This document shows, piece after piece, positions 53,778-61,153 of a DNA stretch of 64,000 bases (position 1 is its first letter; each line of letters opens with the position of its first letter). The stretch is from Lacipirellula parvula (lineage in GTDB: Bacteria > Planctomycetota > Planctomycetia > Pirellulales > Lacipirellulaceae): the NCBI RefSeq assembly GCF_009177095.1, contig NZ_AP021861.1, forward strand, positions 1,426,001 to 1,490,000. Direction: 5' to 3'. A model generated the notes under the pieces. That model did no database searches and was not told where the DNA came from. It saw only the letters and a program-made list of their open reading frames with translations. The position numbers and the translations under genes are program-made.

Positions 53778-54231
53778 GAGTAGAAGACTGGGGCGAGTTT
53801 GCGGTGATTCGCTACCAACTGGCGCCTTGTTTGCATCCAGAGAAGAGACTTCGCGCTGGGGCGAATGCTCCTGATGACTGCAAAGTTGCCGGAATCTTGC
53901 CGGCTCTGGTTCATGACTTTGCAAATTGCGGCAAATAGGATGGCCGGTTTGAATGCGGGTGCCCGCACGTCGGCGTGCAGATCAGGGAGAGATTTCGCTT
54001 GTGAGTGTCGGCGCGAGTTCTTGCGCTGACGCGCTGTTTTTGTTCGCGGCTATACAGCAGTGTTGCGCGCTCGCGCTACAGTGTGGTGCAGCGCGAGCAT
54101 TGTGTTTGGGAGGCGGCTTGAATCCTCCCCTGGCCCCTCCCCGCAAGGGAGGGGAGTTTAGGAGGCGGCGGCATCTGGAACGTGTCGGCGACCTTGGTTT
54201 GGCAACAGAGAAGAATGTACGAGGCAACGAG
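53778..54231. other. Intergenic region with a G-rich repeat
   Basis: The frame upstream of the next gene is open from 53953, but the sequence looks non-coding. A single C-rich/G-rich repeat copy lies at 54118-54156. Nothing else is recognised. Confidence 0.45.
54118..54156. repeat. C-rich/G-rich repeat, single degenerate copy
   Basis: AATCCTCCCCTGGCCCCTCC followed by CGCAAGGGAGGGGAG is a short form of the family at 6791-6888. The G tracts are shorter, so it is the least preserved copy. Confidence 0.6.
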
Positions 54232-54885
54232 ATGGATCGCATCGACGTGGAGATTGAATTGGCCCTGGAGACGCTGCGCACCGAACTCGCGGACGCGGCG
54301 TCCCGGCATACTGGTGGGGACTTCCTGGCGAGGATGTTGTCGCTGCGCGTCGCGATGTCGCGAGCCATGCGGCGGCGATATCGGGCGTTGGCGACGCAGT
54401 TCGACTTGGCGGGGCAGGGGGGCGTTTGCCGTTTGCTGGAGCAGTGGGGCGATAGTGCGGAACTGCACGAGCGAGAAGCGGAGTGCGAATTGTGGGCCGC
54501 CGACGCGGAGCCGTTGCCGGCGCCGCTCGATGCTCGCTTATGGAACGCCTATTTCGACGAAATTTCGGTCGCGCGGTCGTGCGAGGCGCTCGGCGCCGCG
54601 GCGGCTTGGGAATCACTGAGCGGCGCCGCCGTTGCGCTAGGGCGGCAGCAACTGGCGGCGTCGCGTTTTGCTACGAGTCCGCGGCGTGCGGAGGACGCCC
54701 GCGGCGCCGAGTTGCTGACGGCGATTCGGAGCGAGGCTTGGGACGCCGAGCAATTGGCAGAACTCGCGGAAGGCGCCGTTGCGGGGCGCGTCATGGCGTT
54801 GCGAATGACGCGGTGGGCGCTGGGGCGTTGCGAGAGCGAAGCGGCGGAACGTCGGGCGCCGCGACGGGGAGCGCGATTGGCGTAA
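54232..54885 (+). CDS. Hypothetical alpha-helical protein (217 aa)
   Basis: A start at 54232 (MDRIDVEIELALETLRTELA) is chosen over the longer frame because a GAGGC site precedes it and earlier codons lie in repeat and non-coding sequence. The product is Ala/Arg/Glu-rich and almost all helical, with no membrane segment. I recognise no family. A bidirectional terminator follows at 54927-54966, which supports a real transcription unit. Confidence 0.55.
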   Translation: MDRIDVEIELALETLRTELADAASRHTGGDFLARMLSLRVAMSRAMRRRYRALATQFDLAGQGGVCRLLEQWGDSAELHEREAECELWAADAEPLPAPLDARLWNAYFDEISVARSCEALGAAAAWESLSGAAVALGRQQLAASRFATSPRRAEDARGAELLTAIRSEAWDAEQLAELAEGAVAGRVMALRMTRWALGRCESEAAERRAPRRGARLA

Positions 54886-54926
54886 GCTGTTGGTGAGCTC
54901 TGCTTGCCCTGATCTAACGCCAAAAT

Positions 54927-54966
54927 AAAAGCCGCGGCTAGTCGAGAGTGACTGGCCGCGGCTTTT
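54927..54966. terminator. Bidirectional rho-independent terminator
   Basis: AAAAGCCGCGGC (54927-54938) pairs with GCCGCGGCTTTTT (54954-54966) around a short inner TAGTC/GACTG pair, with A and T runs at the ends. It lies between two convergent genes and can serve both. Confidence 0.9.
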
Positions 54967-54989
54967 TCGTTCTTCATCCGAGCGCGGAA

Positions 54990-55313
54990 CTAGCCCTGGG
55001 CGGGGCGGTTCACGACGCGCTTGTTGACGTCGGTTTCAAGCACGCCGAAGGCTTGTTCGTGACGTTGGACCGACAGGTGCAACGCGTGCAGCAAGCGCTT
55101 GGCGGTGAAGTAGTTCGTGACCAGCCGCTGGGTGATGACGACGGCTTCCTGCGGGACGCCGAACGGCTGGGCGTTCAGGCCGAAGTCAATGATCAGCTCT
55201 TCCGGCGTGCCGGTGACGCGGCAGAAGTTGGCGTAGGAGGTGACGGCGTGCTTGTCTTCAACCTGCACGCGTTGGCCTTCTTGCACGGCTTCGGGCTTCT
55301 TTTCTTCGGACAT
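54990..55313 (-). CDS. DUF3467 family protein
   Basis: The 107-residue protein, from the ATG at 55313 (MSEEKKPEAVQ), matches DUF3467: ANFCRVTGTPEELIIDFGLN and ITQRLVTNYFTAKRLLHALH. The family is small, widespread and without a known function. The frame extends 45 codons upstream, but that part has no family similarity, and an AGGA site precedes 55313. A bidirectional terminator follows at 54927-54966. Confidence 0.85.
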   Translation of the reverse strand: MSEEKKPEAVQEGQRVQVEDKHAVTSYANFCRVTGTPEELIIDFGLNAQPFGVPQEAVVITQRLVTNYFTAKRLLHALHLSVQRHEQAFGVLETDVNKRVVNRPAQG

Positions 55314-55651
55314 GGTGTGATCCTGGGTTCCGTAGGTGACTGAATTCTGTTGAACCGCAAAGAACGCGGGAGCGTCAAAGCGGACGGCCAAGAAGGGGCG
55401 AATCGCGAACGAGACGTTTGGATAAGGAATCGTCGTGCGCCGATGCACCTCCGTGGGTATCGGGTTGAACCGTGGATTTTAGGGGATCGTCTACCGGGGG
55501 GCCATAGGCCGGTGGGGCAAACCTGACCGACTGCCAGGATTTTCGGACGGGAGGTAGGAAATGTGCGGAAAGTCCGGAGTTGGGCGCACGTCGCGATGAG
55601 CCGGCGGTTGTTTTCGCTCGTCCACCGGCGGAGCCAGTGGCTTTTATGGGG
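55314..55651. other. Upstream region of the DUF3467 gene
   Basis: No gene seen in this 338-base gap between two minus-strand genes. It should hold the DUF3467 promoter; no distinct boxes are visible. Confidence 0.4.
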
Positions 55652-56335
55652 CTAGTCGTCTTGGTCGCCCGACCCCTTAGGGGTGAGGCGGAGAATGACG
55701 CTTTGCCCCGGAGGATCGCCGGGCATCACGTAGTCGACAATTTTGCGAAGGTCGATTTTTTTCAGCAGGCCGCGATGGCGCGCTTCGCCTCGTTCATCGA
55801 CCCAGCTTTGCCCTTTGATAAGGAGCAACTCGTCGAAGGCTTGCCAATGCGCGTCGAGCCAGAACAGGATCTTCCACAGCGGAGCCACGGCGCGAGCGAC
55901 GATGACGTCGAACGTCCGCAGGTCGAGCAGTTCTTCGACGCGTACGCCGAAGACTTCGGCGCTGAGGCCAAGTTCGTCAACCAGCGATTGCAGCACCTTC
56001 GCCTTCTTGCCGACCGAGTCGCAGAGGGTGACGCGTAGGTCGGGACGGCAGATGGCAATGATGATGCCAGGCACGCCGCCGCCGGAGCCGAGATCGAGGA
56101 CGCGACGCCCTTGCGGCAGTTGCTTCGCGAGTTCGAGGCTATCAAGCACATCGCGGGCGACGAATTTTTCGAACGTCGTATGGCGCGTGAGGTTGATCTG
56201 CTCGTTCCAGCGCCAGAGAGCCGTGCGGTAGCGATCGAGCAGTTCGATCTGCGCGGGTTCGAGCTCGATATGATGAGCAGCGAGTGCGGCGGCGAGGTTG
56301 GGATGGTCGGCGATGGGCAGGTCGGCGTCTGACAC
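55652..56335 (-). CDS. rsmG: 16S rRNA (guanine-527-N7)-methyltransferase
   Basis: RsmG methylates G527 of 16S rRNA, the streptomycin-linked site. The 227-residue protein has the SAM-binding VLDLGSGGGVPGIIIAICRP near residue 80-100 with GSGGGVPG, NLTRHTTFEKFVARDVLDSL earlier, and ARAVAPLWKILFWLD later. The ATG at 56335 gives the normal length. It is divergent from truB. No parA, gidA or other usual neighbour is present. Confidence 0.95.
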   Translation of the reverse strand: MSDADLPIADHPNLAAALAAHHIELEPAQIELLDRYRTALWRWNEQINLTRHTTFEKFVARDVLDSLELAKQLPQGRRVLDLGSGGGVPGIIIAICRPDLRVTLCDSVGKKAKVLQSLVDELGLSAEVFGVRVEELLDLRTFDVIVARAVAPLWKILFWLDAHWQAFDELLLIKGQSWVDERGEARHRGLLKKIDLRKIVDYVMPGDPPGQSVILRLTPKGSGDQDD

Positions 56336-56469
56336 GAAGTTGGGGGTGCTCTGCTAATCGTGGGCAAGGGGTTGGGAATTCGTCATTATCGTGGAAAATG
56401 GGGGCGGGGGGAATGGGCCAACCGCACACCTCCCATTCACCAATTCCCCCCACCAGTCACCAGTTCCGC

Positions 56470-57369
56470 ATGTTTGGCGTCATCAACATCAACAAACCGC
56501 AGGGGTGGAGCTCGCGCGCGACGCTCGCGCGGGTCGAACGGCTGCTGCGGCCGGTGAAGGTGGGGCATGCGGGAACGCTCGATCCGCTGGCCGAAGGAGT
56601 GCTCGTGGCCTGCCTCGGTCCGGCGACGCGGCTGATCGACCGTGTGCAGCGGATGCCGAAGGAGTATGACGCCACCTTTTTGTTGGGGCGTCGCAGCCCC
56701 AGCGACGACGTCGACAGCGATGTGGAATTGCTTGCCGCTCCGCCACAGCCGACGCGGGCGGAGATCGAGGCGCTGCTTCCGCAATTCACTGGCGTGATCG
56801 AGCAACGGCCGCCGGCGTTCTCGGCGGTGAAGATCGAGGGGCAGCGTGCGTACAAGCTGGCCCGGAAGGGGAGGGAAGTCGAGACCTCGCTGCGAAAGGT
56901 CGAGGTCTACGAGATCTCGCTCGGCCGCTATGAGTACCCGGAATTCGAGTTGGCGATCTGCTGCAGCAGCGGCACCTATGTGCGCAGCATCGGTCGCGAT
57001 CTGGCGGCGCTCCTCGGAACGGCGGCGGTAATGTCGGCGCTCGTGCGGACGGCGGTCGGGCCGTTCCGCGTCGCCGACGCGATGAATCCGCGGGCGCCCG
57101 ACCTCGAGCGTTTGCAGCAACACTTGCAGTCGCCATTGGCGGCAGTGCCTGACCTGTCGCTCCTGACGCTGACGGCGAGACAAGTCTTCGACGTGCAGCA
57201 TGGCGGGTTGATCAAGGTCGATCTGCTACCGCCGGAATTGCAGGCGTACGTCGCCTGCGACGAGGGGCTGATTGCCGGCGTCGATGAAGGTGGCGAATTG
57301 ATCACGCTTCTGAAAGAGGTTCGCCCAGGATTGCTGCGACCCTCCCCCAACTTTCTGCAGCCGGCATAG
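56470..57369 (+). CDS. truB: tRNA pseudouridine(55) synthase
   Basis: TruB makes pseudouridine-55 in the T loop of tRNAs. The 299-residue protein has NKPQGWSSRATLARV, the catalytic-Asp segment KVGHAGTLDPLAEGVLVACL, FLLGRRSPSDDVDSDVE and CSSGTYVRSIGRDLAALLGT. The ATG at 56470 (MFGVINI) is standard; 62 codons before it are non-coding in character. rbfA, infB and rpsO, common neighbours, are not present here. Confidence 0.95.
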   Translation: MFGVININKPQGWSSRATLARVERLLRPVKVGHAGTLDPLAEGVLVACLGPATRLIDRVQRMPKEYDATFLLGRRSPSDDVDSDVELLAAPPQPTRAEIEALLPQFTGVIEQRPPAFSAVKIEGQRAYKLARKGREVETSLRKVEVYEISLGRYEYPEFELAICCSSGTYVRSIGRDLAALLGTAAVMSALVRTAVGPFRVADAMNPRAPDLERLQQHLQSPLAAVPDLSLLTLTARQVFDVQHGGLIKVDLLPPELQAYVACDEGLIAGVDEGGELITLLKEVRPGLLRPSPNFLQPA

Positions 57370-57826
57370 GCGGCAAGTCTTCTCGCCGTTGGCGGAGTTT
57401 GCGGGGCGATTCTTGCGTGGTGGTGCGCGCCTTCCTTCTGCTCTCGGGAAGAATTGATAGTGGCGTTGCTGGAGGACACGTTCGCTATGACAACGCCGCA
57501 CTAGCCCCGACCTAGCTAGGTCGGGGCTGTTGACCAAAGCTCGGGCCAGATTGGCGCGGTTGTACCAGCGGCGCTGGTCGCTCGCGTTGTTTGCCGCGGG
57601 TAAGGGCTAGCACTGCCAGCCGAGAGGTTGAATGCCGCGAGCCGCCGGAGTCGAAGAACTGAGTAGAGAAGCGGTTCGCCGTCGCGGATGACGGTGCGCT
57701 TCCCCACGATCGAAAAACCTACGGAAGACTTTTGGGCACGGATGCGCCCAGCGAACGCGCCTCGCGGTCATGACGACTGCGCGGCGTCCGACCAGTTGTT
57801 TCGGATCGCCCACGCATCAGTTGCCT
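57370..57826. other. truB-ftsK gap with a long palindrome
   Basis: No gene seen. A perfect 26-bp palindrome at 57503-57528 is the main feature. The ftsK promoter should lie in the later part; no clear boxes seen. Confidence 0.45.
57503..57528. repeat. Perfect 26-bp palindrome
   Basis: AGCCCCGACCTAG is followed directly by its reverse complement CTAGGTCGGGGCT. It may form a hairpin ending truB transcripts, but there is no T tract. The absence of a loop also fits a protein-binding or cruciform site. Confidence 0.8.
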
Positions 57827-60802
57827 ATGTTTGAGAACCGTAGCTTAAAGCTCGATCTCGTTGCGCTCGCGCTCTTGGCGTGTTGCGCCTTCTTGGTGAC
57901 CGCGCTGGCGACGTACGACCCAGCCGATCAGCCGGGGACGCTCGTTTACCCGCCGCGGCCGGAGTACTCGAACGCCTGCGGTCCGATTGGCGCCTACGTG
58001 GCGCATGCGCTCTACGCTGGCGTTGGCTATGGCGCCTATTACTTACTCGGTTCGCTGGTAACGCTCAGCGTGCTGCTGCTGAAGCGGCGTGAGATTGATC
58101 AGCCGGTGCTGCGCGGCGTCGGTTGGGCGATTTCGCTCGCCGCGTTCGCGACGTTGTTCTCGATGCTCTTTCAGCAAAGCTCGCCGGGCCCGGAAGTCGG
58201 CGCCGGCGGCTATTTGGGAGCCATGGGCTTCGCGCTGCTCGAATCGAAGTTCGCGCTCGTGGGAGCGTTCATCCTGGCCCTCAGCGTGCTGATGGCCGGT
58301 CTATTGTTGTGTACCGACTACCTGCTGTTGCGGTTTGCAGCGAAGACGACCGTCGTTTCGGGCGCCGGGCTGATGCAGCTCGGCCGCGTGGGGCAACGCG
58401 TCGCGACGATGGGCACGACTTCACGTCGCTTGAGTGATCTCGAAGACGGGATCGAAGAGGAAGAGGAATTCGACGAAGCCGAAGCTGAGGAATCCGCTGA
58501 GGAAGAGTGGGAAGAGGAAGAAGCGGCTGAAGGCGACGATGAGGCCGAGGAAGAACTCCATTCGCTGCGGGTGAAGACCCCCAGCAGCAAGCAAGCGGCT
58601 GCCGAGGAAGAGGTTAGCGCCGACGTCGTGGCGCTCGCCGACGACGACGAGGATGCAAAAGAAGACGCAGACGAATCAGCAGCAGCCGGTGAAAAGCCGC
58701 TGGGGATGCGCGCCAAGGTCGCGTCCGCGCTGAAGATCACCAACAACCGCGTCGCCAAACCGAAGCCGAAGTCGGAACGCGAAGAGGTGATGGAGCAACT
58801 CGACGCCGCCGAAAACCAAGGCGCCGGCGAGTTCGATTACCAATTGCCGCCGCTTGAACTGCTGCTCCCCTCGGACGAGGTGAGCTACGAAGAGCACGAG
58901 AAGGAAGTCCGCCGGAAGGCGAAGATCCTGGAAAAGACCTTCCAGAACTTCGGCTTCAACGTGAAAGTCGTCGAAATCGAGACCGGCCCGGTCATCGCTC
59001 AGTTCGAAGTCGAGCTCGAAGCGGGCTTGCGGCTGTCGAAGATCACCGGCCTGGCCGACGACTTGGCGATCGCGCTCCGCGTGCCGAGCGTCCGCATCGT
59101 CGCGCCGATCCCCGGCAAGAACACCGTTGGCATTGAAGTGCCGAACGAGCATCGCCAGCTCGTGCGCATCCGCGAGGTGATCGAAGAGACAGACAGCCGC
59201 GCCAAGCGGATGAAGATTCCGATCTACCTTGGCAAAGACGTTGCCGGCAATTCGATGGCGGTCGATCTCGCGTCGCTGCCGCATCTGCTGATCGCCGGTC
59301 GTACTGGTACGGGTAAGTCGGTCTGCCTCAACTCGATCATCGTCTCGATGATCATGAGCCGCGGGCCGGACGAAGTACGGATGCTGATGATCGACCCGAA
59401 GATGGTCGAACTCAGCGGCTACCGCCAGCTGCCGCACCTGATGCATCCGGTGGTGACCGACATGAAGAAGGCCGAGGCGATCCTCGGCTGGGCGGTCGAG
59501 AAGATGGAAGAGCGTTACGCGATGCTGGCCCGCGCCGGCGTGCGGCACGTGACGGTCTACAACCAGCTCGGCGAGGAAGAGCTGCGCGAGCGGGTCAAAC
59601 CGACCAGCGAACTCGAGTGGGAGAATATTCCGCGGAACTTGCCGTTCATCGTGATCATCGCCGACGAAATGGCGGATCTCATGATGACCGCCGGCAAGGA
59701 AGTGGAACAGCACATCATCCGCCTCGCCCAAAAGAGCCGTGCGGTCGGCATTCACCTGATTCTCGCCACGCAGAAACCGACGGTCGACGTTATCACCGGT
59801 TTGATCAAGTCGAACTTGCCGGCCCGCATCGCGTTTCAGGTGGCGAGCCGCACCGACAGTCGCGTCGTGCTCGACGAGAATGGCGCCGACAAGCTGCTCG
59901 GCAACGGCGATATGTTGTTCCTCTCGCCAGGGACGAGCCAGTTGCTCCGCGGCCAGGGAACGTACCTCTCCGACGACGAAATCACAAAGGTCACCGAGTA
60001 CGTGGCGACCGACGCGCCGCAGTTCGCTCGCGAGTTGATCGACTTGAAGTCGAAGGACGAAGCCGCCGCTGAAATGCCGATGCCCGGCGCCGAGATGAAG
60101 AGCCGCGACGACCTGTACGAAGCGGCGGTCGACATTGTGGTGCGCGAACGGCGCGGCAGCGTGTCGTTGCTGCAGCGGTGCCTTGGCATCGGCTACGGCC
60201 GCGCGGCGCGTTTGATCGACTACATGGCCGAGGATGGCATCGTCGGCGAGTACAACGGTTCGCAGGCCCGCGAAGTGGCGATCTCAGTCGAAGACTGGGA
60301 AGCGATGTCGAGCGCCAACAAGGCCGAGGCCAATGGCGAGGAGCCAGAGGCCGCGTCGCCGGCGGCTCCCCCTGCGCCGCCGATCGCGGCGAGTGCTCCG
60401 TCGCAGGAACGCCGCAAGACTAACAAGATCCTGCCGGGCTCCGACGAGCCGAGCGATTTGGAGGACGAAACGCCGCCGCCGAAGAGCCGCGCGTTACGCC
60501 TCGGCCGCGACGCCGATGAGGAAGAAGAGGAAGAAGAGGAAGAAGTCGAAGAGGCAGAAGACGACTCCGAGTGGGAAGAGGAATCCGAAGCCGAAGAGGA
60601 CGAGGAATACGACGAAGAGGAATCTGAGGAAGCCGACGACGAAGAGTGGGATGAAGAAGAGGAAGGCGAAGAAGCCGAAGAGGGCGAGGACGAACTGTGG
60701 GAAGAGGATGAAGAGGAAGAGTCGGAGTGGGATGACGAGGAGGAAGCGGAAGAGGACGACGATGATCTAGAGGACCACGGAAAGCGGGCCGCGAGTGCTT
60801 AA
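57827..60802 (+). CDS. ftsK: DNA translocase FtsK with long acidic C-terminal tail
   Basis: FtsK pumps DNA at the division septum and aids dimer resolution. From the ATG at 57827 it has 991 residues: four membrane helices (about 8-170), an acidic linker (about 200-300), the motor domain with Walker A IAGRTGTGKSVCLNSIIVSM and Walker B FIVIIADEMADLMM, and the winged-helix gamma domain (VSLLQRCLGIGYGRAARLID, about 800-850). A tail of about 140 residues follows gamma, its last 100 almost only Glu and Asp. Most FtsK proteins end at gamma. Start choice puts MFENRSLKLDL before the first helix. Confidence 0.93.
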   Translation: MFENRSLKLDLVALALLACCAFLVTALATYDPADQPGTLVYPPRPEYSNACGPIGAYVAHALYAGVGYGAYYLLGSLVTLSVLLLKRREIDQPVLRGVGWAISLAAFATLFSMLFQQSSPGPEVGAGGYLGAMGFALLESKFALVGAFILALSVLMAGLLLCTDYLLLRFAAKTTVVSGAGLMQLGRVGQRVATMGTTSRRLSDLEDGIEEEEEFDEAEAEESAEEEWEEEEAAEGDDEAEEELHSLRVKTPSSKQAAAEEEVSADVVALADDDEDAKEDADESAAAGEKPLGMRAKVASALKITNNRVAKPKPKSEREEVMEQLDAAENQGAGEFDYQLPPLELLLPSDEVSYEEHEKEVRRKAKILEKTFQNFGFNVKVVEIETGPVIAQFEVELEAGLRLSKITGLADDLAIALRVPSVRIVAPIPGKNTVGIEVPNEHRQLVRIREVIEETDSRAKRMKIPIYLGKDVAGNSMAVDLASLPHLLIAGRTGTGKSVCLNSIIVSMIMSRGPDEVRMLMIDPKMVELSGYRQLPHLMHPVVTDMKKAEAILGWAVEKMEERYAMLARAGVRHVTVYNQLGEEELRERVKPTSELEWENIPRNLPFIVIIADEMADLMMTAGKEVEQHIIRLAQKSRAVGIHLILATQKPTVDVITGLIKSNLPARIAFQVASRTDSRVVLDENGADKLLGNGDMLFLSPGTSQLLRGQGTYLSDDEITKVTEYVATDAPQFARELIDLKSKDEAAAEMPMPGAEMKSRDDLYEAAVDIVVRERRGSVSLLQRCLGIGYGRAARLIDYMAEDGIVGEYNGSQAREVAISVEDWEAMSSANKAEANGEEPEAASPAAPPAPPIAASAPSQERRKTNKILPGSDEPSDLEDETPPPKSRALRLGRDADEEEEEEEEEVEEAEDDSEWEEESEAEEDEEYDEEESEEADDEEWDEEEEGEEAEEGEDELWEEDEEEESEWDDEEEAEEDDDDLEDHGKRAASA

Positions 60803-60812
60803 GCACTCGCGG
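60789..60812. repeat. 24-bp palindrome over the ftsK stop codon
   Basis: CCGCGAGTGCTT and its reverse complement AAGCACTCGCGG meet without spacer; the TAA stop is at 60800-60802, in the centre. It is placed to form a stem-loop at the mRNA 3' end, again without a T tract. Confidence 0.8.
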
Positions 60813-60845
60813 GAAGCCATTCCCAACCCCGCAAACCTCCCCAAT

Positions 60846-60874
60846 TTGACAGGCCCCAGTCGCGCCTTTATCCT
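60846..60874 (+). promoter_or_regulatory. Near-consensus promoter of the cimA leader
   Basis: A perfect -35 box TTGACA (60846-60851) lies exactly 17 bases before TATCCT (60869-60874), a four-of-six -10 box. The transcription start would be near 60881, about 30 bases before the leader-peptide ATG. This is the best sigma-70-type promoter in the window. Confidence 0.75.
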
Positions 60875-60911
60875 TAAGTGACTCGACCCGTGACGTTTGG
60901 ACCCCGTTTTA

Positions 60912-61004
60912 ATGCCCGCAAAGCAGCCGCTTTCGAAGATTCGCCTCACGACGCCGCACGGCATCGTCGCGATTAGCATTATTATTCGGGAGGTCCGGCC
61001 TTAG
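60912..61004 (+). CDS. Isoleucine-rich leader peptide of cimA (30 aa)
   Basis: The frame begins ATG at 60912 and reads M-P-A-K-Q-P-L-S-K-I-R-L-T-T-P-H, then GIVAISIIIREVRP and TAG at 61002-61004. Six of 30 codons are Ile, including three consecutive ATT (60978-60986), plus two Val and two Leu. It sits between a strong promoter and a terminator, 150 bases before citramalate synthase. This is the design of an attenuator leader peptide, as in ilv and leu operons. The ribosome-binding site is weak (TTGGA). It is too short for normal gene calling. Translation is untested. Confidence 0.72.
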   Translation: MPAKQPLSKIRLTTPHGIVAISIIIREVRP

Positions 61005-61068
61005 GGGTTGATGATCGAAACCTTCGATTTACCAAAACCCTGAGGCCAAAAGGCCCCAGGGTTTTTTT
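60997..61068 (+). promoter_or_regulatory. Isoleucine attenuator: antiterminator/terminator switch
   Basis: Terminator: AAAACCCTGAGGCC (61034-61047), loop AAAA, GGCCCCAGGGTTTTTTT (61052-61068), giving a 13-bp stem with one mismatch and seven T. Antiterminator: GGCCTTAGGG (60997-61006), which overlaps the leader stop codon, pairs with CCCTGAGGCC (61038-61047) over 10 bp with one G-U pair. The two structures share 61038-61047 and are exclusive. A ribosome stalled on the ATT run leaves 60997-61006 free, giving read-through into cimA; a ribosome at the stop codon covers it, giving termination. A small ATCGAA/TTCGAT hairpin (61014-61028) lies between. Confidence 0.75.
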
Positions 61069-61074
61069 ATTGGA

Positions 61075-61148
61075 AGCGGTCAGCATTCAGCGATCAGCAG
61101 TCAGCAAGACTGCATTGGCTGAAAGCTGACAGCTGAACGCTGAAAGCT
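61075..61148. repeat. Inverted repeat before cimA, AGCATTCAGCGATCAGC type
   Basis: AGCGGTCAGCATTCAGC (61075-61091) and GCTGAACGCT / GCTGAAAGCT words near 61119-61148 form imperfect inverted arms. It separates the attenuator terminator from cimA and leaves little space for a ribosome-binding site. Confidence 0.65.
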
Positions 61149-61153
61149 ATTCG

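Noticed and set aside
53953-54231. N-terminal extension of the 217-residue hypothetical gene
   Set aside because: The extension covers a dispersed C-rich repeat and Cys/Arg-rich noise; the ATG at 54232 has a better ribosome-binding site.
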